DNA from: Gammaproteobacteria bacterium
Lineage (GTDB): Bacteria > Pseudomonadota > Gammaproteobacteria > Steroidobacterales > SZUA-146
Assembly (NCBI GenBank): GCA_003228965.1
Contig: QIGP01000247.1
Span: 1-21,676 of the forward strand
Direction: 5' to 3'
Length of the DNA stretch: 21,676 nucleotides
The translations under genes were made by a program, and so were the position numbers. Position 1 is the stretch's first letter; each line of letters opens with the position of its first letter. The notes beneath the pieces are model-generated. The model did not search any database, was not told the origin of the DNA, and saw only the letters and a list, made by a program, of their open reading frames with translations. Shown here one piece after another: positions 16,339-21,676 of this stretch.

Positions 16339-18068
16339 GCGAGCCCACGATAATTCGCATACCGGAACTCGGCGATTTCGACACTGTGGAAATCATTGAG
16401 GTTTCCATCAAACCAGGCGATCAGGTTAACAAAGAAGACGCGCTGATCACGCTGGAGACCGATAAGGCCGCCATGGAAGTGCCTTCGCCGCATGCAGGGC
16501 GCATTATTGAAGTTACTGTGCGTGCAGGTGACAAAGTCTCTGCCGGAGATTCAATTGCCTTAATTGCTGTAGCAGTCGAAGAAGATCAGGCGCCCGAAGT
16601 AGAAGAAGCCACGGCTGCTCTTCCGCGGCCAGTTGCAAACAGTGCTTATACAGGTCAGGTCGACCGCAAGTGCGAGTTGCTTGTGCTTGGTGCGGGCGTG
16701 GCAGGCTACACGGCGGCGTTTAGAGCGGCTGACCTTGGCATGGATGTAGCGATGATTGAACGTTGGCCGTCGCTCGGAGGCGTCTGTCTCAATGTCGGGT
16801 GTATCCCTTCAAAGGCGTTGTTACACGCCGCTAAAGTGATCGACGACGCGGCGGCCATGGCGGATCATGGCATTACGTTTGCGGCACCAAAGGTCGATAC
16901 CAGGAAATTGGTGAACTGGAAAAACTCAGTCATCGGCAAGCTTACCCAAGGACTGGCTGGGCTTGCCAAGCGGCGCAAAGTTCAGGTGGTTCCGGGAACG
17001 GGAACCTTCTTGTCGGACCATCACATTGAGGTTAAGTCTGGTAAAGGCACCGAAGTCATTGCATTCGAGAAATGCATTATTGCCGCAGGCAGTGAGCCTG
17101 TTAACTTGCCTTTTATTTCGGAAGATCCTCGAGTTATCGATTCGACGGGCGCGCTTGAACTCGAAGAGTTGCCAAAACGCATGTTGGTCATTGGTGGCGG
17201 TATCATCGGGCTCGAAATGGCCGCAGTTTACTCCGCCCTGGGCGTTAAAATTTCAGTAGTAGAGCTTACTGACCAACTTATTCCGGGCTGCGATGCCGAC
17301 CTTGTTAAGCCACTACATCAACACATTACCAAACGTTACGAAAATATTTGGCTGAACACCAAAGTGACTTTAGTAGAAAGTAAACTCGACGGCATGGAAG
17401 TGACTTTCGAGCACAAAGAAGAACGATTTGTCGAAACTTTCGGTCGTGTATTGGTCGCTGTAGGCCGCAGGCCTAATGGTGCATTAATTGGTGCTGAAAA
17501 TGCCGGGGTGATTGTGGATGAGTCTGGATTTATTTCCTCAGACAATCATATGCAAACGAACATTCCACACATCTATGCCATTGGTGACGTGCGTGGAAAT
17601 CCGATGTTGGCACACAAAGGTAGTCACGAGGGTAAAGTGGCCGCTGAGTGTGCTCAGGGTTTAAAGCGTGCGTTTGACGCTCGTGTAATTCCTTCGGTTG
17701 CCTACACCGATCCTGAAGTCGCGTGGGTGGGACTGACCGAGAACGACGCAAAGAAGAACAACGTTGCATACGAGAAGGGTGCCTTTCCCTGGGCAGCGAG
17801 TGGTCGCGCACTGGCGCTTGGAGTTGAGAGCGGTTTGACCAAGTTGTTATTCGATCCAGATACTCATCGCGTTATTGGCATGGGTGCTGTAGGCCCTCAT
17901 GCCGGTGATTTGGTGGCGGAAGCCGCGCTTGCAATCGAGATGGGTTGTGACGCAGAGGATATTGGGCTGACCATTCATGCTCATCCGACGCTTTCAGAGA
18001 CCGTTGCCATGGCGGCGGAAATGTTCGACGGCACGATCACCGACCTCATCGCACCCAAACGCCGCTAA
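16335..18068 (+). CDS. lpdA: Dihydrolipoamide dehydrogenase E3 with N-terminal lipoyl domain
   Basis: 577-residue flavoenzyme that reoxidises dihydrolipoamide with NAD. Residues about 3-80 form a complete lipoyl domain (K44 in ETDKAAMEVP), then an acidic Ala/Pro linker (about 82-107). The E3 body follows: FAD fold LGAGVAGYTAAFRAADLG (about 118-135), redox disulfide C151/C156 in GGVCLNVGCIPSK, NAD fold IGGGIIGLEMAAVYSALG, FAD contact IYAIGDVRGNPMLAHKG, and the C-terminal catalytic pair H550/E555 in HPTLSE. Ordinary E3 is about 470 residues; the extra length is the lipoyl domain. Lipoyl-E3 fusions are known, for example Neisseria P64k. It overlaps aceF by 4 nt and ends the operon. Confidence 0.98.
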   Translation: MSEPTIIRIPELGDFDTVEIIEVSIKPGDQVNKEDALITLETDKAAMEVPSPHAGRIIEVTVRAGDKVSAGDSIALIAVAVEEDQAPEVEEATAALPRPVANSAYTGQVDRKCELLVLGAGVAGYTAAFRAADLGMDVAMIERWPSLGGVCLNVGCIPSKALLHAAKVIDDAAAMADHGITFAAPKVDTRKLVNWKNSVIGKLTQGLAGLAKRRKVQVVPGTGTFLSDHHIEVKSGKGTEVIAFEKCIIAAGSEPVNLPFISEDPRVIDSTGALELEELPKRMLVIGGGIIGLEMAAVYSALGVKISVVELTDQLIPGCDADLVKPLHQHITKRYENIWLNTKVTLVESKLDGMEVTFEHKEERFVETFGRVLVAVGRRPNGALIGAENAGVIVDESGFISSDNHMQTNIPHIYAIGDVRGNPMLAHKGSHEGKVAAECAQGLKRAFDARVIPSVAYTDPEVAWVGLTENDAKKNNVAYEKGAFPWAASGRALALGVESGLTKLLFDPDTHRVIGMGAVGPHAGDLVAEAALAIEMGCDAEDIGLTIHAHPTLSETVAMAAEMFDGTITDLIAPKRR

Positions 18069-18078
18069 CCAAATGCAT

Positions 18079-18119
18079 GGCTACTGGATTAGCAGCGTGG
18101 CAAACTCTGCGGTGTAGCC
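18079..18119 (+). terminator. Possible weak terminator after lpdA
   Basis: GGCTAC (18079-18084) can pair with GTAGCC (18114-18119), with an inner GCAG (18092-18095) to CTGC (18107-18110). Only CTTACTATTTG follows, not a T run, so intrinsic termination is uncertain. Confidence 0.2.
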
Positions 18120-18182
18120 CTTACTATTTGTACAGTCCAGGCACTGACTTCGTTTTCTTTTAGATTAAGTAAAGGAGTACTG

Positions 18183-18302
18183 ATGCGTTGTATCTCACTT
18201 GCACTACCTGTTCGTTGCCTGTGCGTGGTAAAATTGATACAACGGCTTGGATTACGCGTTTTTCCTGTGCGAAGACCATCAAAGTCTGACGGGAAACATT
18301 AG
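18183..18302 (+). CDS. Possible 39-codon small ORF, unknown
   Basis: ATG at 18183 is preceded at five bases by AAAGGAG, one of the best ribosome binding sites in the window. The reading frame gives 39 residues beginning MRCISLALPVRCLCVVKLI and ending in a basic tail (RRPSKSDGKH). It is rich in Cys, Arg and Leu. I recognise no family. It could be a small membrane-associated peptide, a leader peptide for the protease gene 258 bp downstream, or a chance ORF; the opposite strand is also open for longer. It is listed because of the ribosome site only. Confidence 0.2.
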   Translation: MRCISLALPVRCLCVVKLIQRLGLRVFPVRRPSKSDGKH

Positions 18303-18405
18303 TTTTCAGGATAATCTGCTCAATGCCCTGTTGTCTGCCGACCACAACCAGGGATGAAGCATGGGACCTAATTGGCCAATAGCGGGTCGAATCTCCCATA
18401 TACAG

Positions 18406-18424
18406 CAGAATTTCTAGAATTCTG
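18406..18424. repeat. Inverted repeat CAGAATT-TCTAG-AATTCTG
   Basis: Perfect seven-base A+T-rich arms flank a five-base centre, 136 bp upstream of the protease start. It could be an operator or a hairpin in a leader RNA. It has no T tract and is not terminator-like. Confidence 0.35.
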
Positions 18425-18436
18425 TGGGTTACTACC

Positions 18437-18474
18437 GATTCAGGCGTGATTCAGGTCTGTCTTGTATCCTGAAT
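18437..18474. promoter_or_regulatory. GATTCAGG direct repeat plus inverted CCTGAAT
   Basis: GATTCAGG occurs at 18437-18444 and 18448-18455 (11 bp apart, about one helical turn). CCTGAAT at 18468-18474 is the inverse of ATTCAGG at 18449-18455 across 12 bp. Three half-sites in 38 bp upstream of the protease gene suggest a binding region for an unidentified regulator. Confidence 0.35.
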
Positions 18475-18559
18475 ACTGTGATTGGGGCCTTTGTTTTGGT
18501 TCACTATTTACCTTAAGGTTTGGTCACAAAACTGTATCTACAAATGGATGGTTAGCTCT

Positions 18560-21277
18560 ATGCGAAATTATTTTCTTTTAGCCGCGCTTATTGCGGTTGC
18601 CGGCTTCTCGCAATCAGCAGCAGCGGTGGAGCGCATTGAAGAGCCATTAACGTTCAGGCACGCGATGAACTGGAAATCGAATGCCGTATTAGCCTTCGAT
18701 CGATTGGACGTTGACAAGGTTGTTGCCGAAGACGATCTGAATGCAAGAAAAGGACAGCCGCTACGTGTCGCCATTGCGAGAACGGAAAAGACTGGCGAAC
18801 ACTATGAACGCCAGGGAGAGTGGTCGGTCATAGACGACATGTCGGTATGGCGATTGAAAATCGACGCCGCTAACGCCGAGTGGTTGAGTTTTGCGTTTGA
18901 CGATATCTTTTTACCGCCTGGCGCCGCACTTTATGTGTACAGCGAGAACCGCGATCAGGTGCTCGGCCCTTACACCGACAAAGACAACAGACCTTCAAAG
19001 AAATTGTGGACGCCAATGGTCTACGGTGAGGTTGCTTACATCGAGATTAACGTGCCAACTCGAATGAAACCCTATCTGACGTTTGATCTTAAAGACGTTA
19101 ATCATGGGTACAGAAACATGAAATCAATTAGTACACCCAAAGTTGGTGCGTGCAACATTGACGTTGTGTGCTCCCAGGGAAATGACTGGCGCGACGAAAT
19201 TCGTTCTGTTGCACGATACGTGTACCAAAACAACGGTGCTTCGTTCACGTGTACCGGTAACATGGTCAACAATGCAGTTGGTGACCGTAAACCTTACTTC
19301 CTCACGGCCAATCACTGCGTTTCAACTGAGGCTGAAGCCCAATCAATGGTGGTGTTTTGGAATTTCGAAAAATCGGTTTGTGGTGGTAGCGCAGACGGTT
19401 CGCAGGCGCAGTCACAAATGGGTGCGACCTTGCGGGCTACAGTAGGCAGTCTTGACGCAACAGATGGGCCTCAGAGGGATATGACTCTTTTGGAGCTCAA
19501 TTCTGCTCCACCTGAGTCATACAACGTGCACTGGTCGGGCTGGGAAACATCGGCCATTCCACCGAGTTCGGGCGTCAGCATTCACCATCCGGATGGTACG
19601 GAGAAACGCATTAGCGTGGACTCCGGCCCCATAGTCATAACCGGTTTTGGCTCAGCTATCGAAGACCCCAACGGCACTCACCTCATGATTGCGGCATGGG
19701 ACGAAGGTACTACAGAGGGTGGCTCTTCCGGTTCAGGTTTTTGGAACTCTGAAAAGCGCATTGTTGGTGTACTGTCTGGTGGCGGTGCTTCGTGCGATAC
19801 ACCAGATGCACCAGATTTCTATGCCCACCTGGCTTCGCATTACGACGTAGGCACGACGTCGACCACGCGCCTTAAAGCCTGGCTCGATCCGTCGAATGCG
19901 GGTGTTACCCAGATCGACGGTATTGATTCATGTGACGTCCCTAATGTGTCTTTCTCTATTAATCTGAATCCGGCTGAAGTCAATCAGAACATCACCTTCA
20001 CGTCATTGGTAACGGGTGCTGCAGGCGCCGGAACAACTTACGCGTGGGACTTCGACGGTAACGGATCCATTGACAGTACAGTGGCCTCACCCGTGTTTGC
20101 CTATCCCAATTCCTATATAGGTAACGTAACTCTCACCGTGACTAATGCGCAAAGCTGCATCGGTTCGGCGTCGGCCGGTATTGTCGTTACTCCGATGGGC
20201 GGCAATACGCCACCCAACGCAATTGCGACAGCTCAGGCAACGGCCAATGAAGGCACTACCGTACAACTGGATGCAACGGGTAGCACAGACGCCGACGGAG
20301 ATAATCTGATCTATGCCTGGATTCAAACGGCTGGACCGGTCGCTGTGCTTGTTAACGCCTCTTCGGCGACTCCCTCGGTAACCCTGCCCGCAGTGACGGC
20401 GGATACTGTTGTTACCTTTGAGGTAACGGTTTCCGATTCGTTCAATGCATCCGACACGGATACAGTGAGCGTCACGACCTTGAACGTTAACCGCGCGCCT
20501 AACGCGTTAGTTAGTAACTCATCGCTGTCAATCGATGAGGCCGGTGTGGTTACGCTAAATGCGAGTGCCAGTAGCGATCCCGATGGTGACAATTTGAGCT
20601 TCGCGTGGACGCAAACTAGCGGCACAACAGTGTCACTAAGTAACGCGGCTACGGCTAGTGCAACCTTTACTGCTCCGCAAGTGTCATCGGCTACAACTCT
20701 GGTGTTTGCAGTGACTGTAACCGATGGCCCTGGTTTGACCGATGGCGCGACGGTTACTGTCACGGTTAACGATGTACCACCACCAGTTACAAATAGCGGT
20801 GGCGGAGGTGGAGGAGCCCTGGGCTTGCCGCTGCTAGCTCTACTGGCATTTGCAGGCTACGCGCGCCGAACGCGTCGTGTTTTTTCTAGTCTTCTCGTGG
20901 TAGCAGGGTGTTCCTTATTGTTCGCCTGTGGCACTGCAGAAACAGGTTCGGCCGCTGCCGACAGTGAAAATTCGACGGGCGTTGTTTCTACGCAGGCCGC
21001 CGAAGAAGGTAATCAGGTTCTACTGTTCAAACGCGGGCTTGAAAAAAATGCAGCAAAAATTACTAACTCCGAGCATGTCAATCAGATGGTGTCTGCGTTT
21101 GAACAGCGCGAACGCCGCTATGAGAAAATTAAACCGATATTTGAATATGAAATGAGCATAAAGGTTGACGGTACAAGTGAAACCTGGATGGTCAGTCCGT
21201 CAGGCTATATTCAAAAAGAGCAATCGTACGAGTTATACAAAATGGACGTGAGCGTGCTTAAAGACTATATGAAATAG
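18560..21277 (+). CDS. Secreted S1-type protease with PKD repeats, GlyGly-CTERM motif and C-terminal extension
   Basis: 905 residues from ATG 18560, chosen because it opens a clean signal peptide (about 1-22, MRNYFLLAALIAVAGF, ending AAA) with GGATGG upstream. A propeptide-like region (about 23-185) precedes a lysyl-endopeptidase-like serine protease (about 195-445): CNIDVVC, His252 in FLTANHC, Asp307 in RDMTLLEL, Ser390 in GGSSGSG. Then a PKD domain (about 462-545, AWDFDGNGSIDS) and two PKD/Ig-like repeats of about 95 residues (551-645, 645-740, both with STDADGD/SSDPDGD). Six glycines (747-752), a hydrophobic segment (GLPLLALLAFAGYA) and RRTRR form a textbook GlyGly-CTERM, normally the last element and the rhombosortase cleavage region. 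Here the frame continues: VFSSLLVVAGC (Cys784), LLFAC (Cys790), then about 115 polar residues ending at 905. The protease assignment is firm; substrate specificity and the tail's role are unknown. Confidence 0.88.
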   Translation: MRNYFLLAALIAVAGFSQSAAAVERIEEPLTFRHAMNWKSNAVLAFDRLDVDKVVAEDDLNARKGQPLRVAIARTEKTGEHYERQGEWSVIDDMSVWRLKIDAANAEWLSFAFDDIFLPPGAALYVYSENRDQVLGPYTDKDNRPSKKLWTPMVYGEVAYIEINVPTRMKPYLTFDLKDVNHGYRNMKSISTPKVGACNIDVVCSQGNDWRDEIRSVARYVYQNNGASFTCTGNMVNNAVGDRKPYFLTANHCVSTEAEAQSMVVFWNFEKSVCGGSADGSQAQSQMGATLRATVGSLDATDGPQRDMTLLELNSAPPESYNVHWSGWETSAIPPSSGVSIHHPDGTEKRISVDSGPIVITGFGSAIEDPNGTHLMIAAWDEGTTEGGSSGSGFWNSEKRIVGVLSGGGASCDTPDAPDFYAHLASHYDVGTTSTTRLKAWLDPSNAGVTQIDGIDSCDVPNVSFSINLNPAEVNQNITFTSLVTGAAGAGTTYAWDFDGNGSIDSTVASPVFAYPNSYIGNVTLTVTNAQSCIGSASAGIVVTPMGGNTPPNAIATAQATANEGTTVQLDATGSTDADGDNLIYAWIQTAGPVAVLVNASSATPSVTLPAVTADTVVTFEVTVSDSFNASDTDTVSVTTLNVNRAPNALVSNSSLSIDEAGVVTLNASASSDPDGDNLSFAWTQTSGTTVSLSNAATASATFTAPQVSSATTLVFAVTVTDGPGLTDGATVTVTVNDVPPPVTNSGGGGGGALGLPLLALLAFAGYARRTRRVFSSLLVVAGCSLLFACGTAETGSAAADSENSTGVVSTQAAEEGNQVLLFKRGLEKNAAKITNSEHVNQMVSAFEQRERRYEKIKPIFEYEMSIKVDGTSETWMVSPSGYIQKEQSYELYKMDVSVLKDYMK
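20798..20878 (+). other. GlyGly-CTERM sorting signal in a non-terminal position
   Basis: Encodes SG-run, hydrophobic helix and basic cluster (GGGGGGALGLPLLALLAF, then ARRTRR). In known GlyGly-CTERM proteins this tripartite tail ends the protein and is recognised by the intramembrane protease rhombosortase. Here 132 further codons follow before the stop. No rhombosortase gene lies in the window. Confidence 0.8.
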
Positions 21278-21325
21278 CCTCTGGTCGAGCGCGAGCGCGT
21301 TCAGATTGGGTCAAAGCGCCTTTAG

Positions 21326-21361
21326 CTCTGTCCTTATACATGCGGTTATACTCTGTCCTTA
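21326..21361. repeat. Direct repeat CTCTGTCCTTA x2 around a -10-like TATACT
   Basis: The 11-mer CTCTGTCCTTA occurs at 21326-21336 and 21351-21361, 25 bp apart. TATACT (21347-21352) overlaps the second copy and lies 37 bp before the next start codon. No good -35 is at 16-18 bp. The repeats bracket the likely promoter of the last gene and could be binding sites. Confidence 0.35.
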
Positions 21362-21388
21362 AGTGAGTACACTTGTGAGGATTGAGCG

Positions 21389-21676
21389 ATGGCTGACACG
21401 CCGCAAGACCAAAACGAGAGAAACAGTGAACGTCCTGACCGGGACGACCTGAAGCGGTTTGACGAGCGCCTCAGGCGCATCGAAACTCAGTTGGCTCAGC
21501 TAATCGAGAAAGGAGTGTTAGGTGACGCTACCGGTAAGGAGTCTGCTTCTGCAGCTCCTGTGCCGCCAGAAGAACTCGACAGCGATTGCTTTGGATCGTC
21601 TGCACAAGAGCGCCAGGCTACCAGCCCTGCATTGGCCACCAGGGTAACGACTTTTGAGCCGTCGGCCTGGTCTTTG
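21389..21676 (+). CDS. Hypothetical protein, N-terminus only
   Basis: ATG at 21389 has GAGGA seven bases upstream, and the frame stays open for 96 codons to the right edge. The visible part is strongly charged: MADTPQDQNERNSERPDRDD, then a short amphipathic helix DLKRFDERLRRIETQLAQLIEK likely to coil. A low-complexity Ala/Ser/Pro/Glu stretch follows, ending ATRVTTFEPSAWSL. There is no signal peptide or membrane segment in view. A charged coil plus disordered linker at the N-terminus occurs in some large membrane proteins such as DUF2339 proteins, but nothing here proves that. The family is not recognised. Confidence 0.7.
   Translation, partial: MADTPQDQNERNSERPDRDDLKRFDERLRRIETQLAQLIEKGVLGDATGKESASAAPVPPEELDSDCFGSSAQERQATSPALATRVTTFEPSAWSL

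Larger units (their letters stand above)
18069..18559. other. 491-bp intergenic region before the protease gene
   Basis: This spacer holds a possible weak terminator at 18079-18119, a tiny ORF with a strong ribosome site at 18183-18302, a hairpin at 18406-18424 and a repeat cluster at 18437-18474. A minus-strand reading at 18160-18399 (79 codons) has no ribosome site and no recognisable family. I see no tRNA or other structured RNA I can name. The length and repeats suggest regulated expression of the downstream protease or a decayed gene. Confidence 0.5.

Noticed and set aside
18160..18399. 79-codon minus-strand ORF between lpdA and the protease gene
   Set aside because: No Shine-Dalgarno, no recognisable domain, and it lies in a region with many regulatory-looking repeats. 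It could be a decayed gene but the sequence alone does not support it.
20323..20763. 146-codon minus-strand ORF opposite the PKD repeats
   Set aside because: Its Thr/Val/Ser-rich translation mirrors the repeat-rich coding strand.
1..21676. tRNA, rRNA, CRISPR array, insertion-sequence transposase
   Set aside because: I looked for T-loop signatures, regularly spaced repeats and transposase motifs in the spacers by eye and saw none; a covariance search could still find a small RNA.

Overview
The window reads as chromosomal DNA from a gammaproteobacterium outside the Enterobacterales, probably free-living and aquatic. Three things point there. The run pepA-like, pyrC, rnt facing grxD resembles the order I recall from Pseudomonas-type genomes. 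FadE is of the long 814-residue membrane form. A secreted protease carries a GlyGly-CTERM motif, which is typical of aquatic Gammaproteobacteria. Base composition looks close to 50% GC by eye. I see no tRNA, rRNA, CRISPR array, phage gene or transposase gene. The assignment is inference from gene content.

Layout. A lipoprotein with a nine-proline linker leaves the left edge on the minus strand (1-224). A 450-bp divergent spacer follows, holding a TGACTGA/TCAGTCA palindrome, a CRP/FNR-like site and a TAGG/CCTA block. Next is a GAF-PAS-PAS-GGDEF-EAL cyclic-di-GMP protein (675-3440). It converges on fadE (3649-6093, minus), and a palindromic CGTCATTGCGAG-type repeat sits between their stops. nadC (6290-7138, minus) follows. 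Across a spacer with repeat remnants comes a plus-strand group: a DUF1289 cysteine-rich protein, a BON-domain lipoprotein and the monothiol glutaredoxin grxD. On the minus strand, an M17 aminopeptidase, pyrC and rnt run toward grxD, whose stop codon overlaps that of rnt. A 136-bp divergent spacer with two hairpins separates the aminopeptidase from the pyruvate dehydrogenase operon aceE-aceF-lpdA (12052-18068). Its E3 subunit carries its own N-terminal lipoyl domain. A regulatory-looking spacer precedes a large secreted S1-type protease (18560-21277). The last gene (21389 onward) is cut by the right edge.

How the genes work together. Most are housekeeping: pyruvate to acetyl-CoA (aceEF-lpdA), fatty-acyl-CoA oxidation to acetyl-CoA (fadE), NAD synthesis (nadC), pyrimidine synthesis (pyrC), RNA 3'-end trimming (rnt), peptide turnover (M17) and Fe-S cluster handling (grxD, perhaps the DUF1289 protein). 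The accessory material lies at the two ends and in the spacers.

The least ordinary object is the protease. Its GlyGly-CTERM sorting tail is not terminal. It is followed in frame by a second arginine-plus-hydrophobic stretch with lipobox-like cysteines and about 115 further residues. A T6 run lies exactly at the junction, and a one-base slip there would end the protein where a GlyGly-CTERM protein normally ends. Otherwise I found no undescribed multi-gene system.
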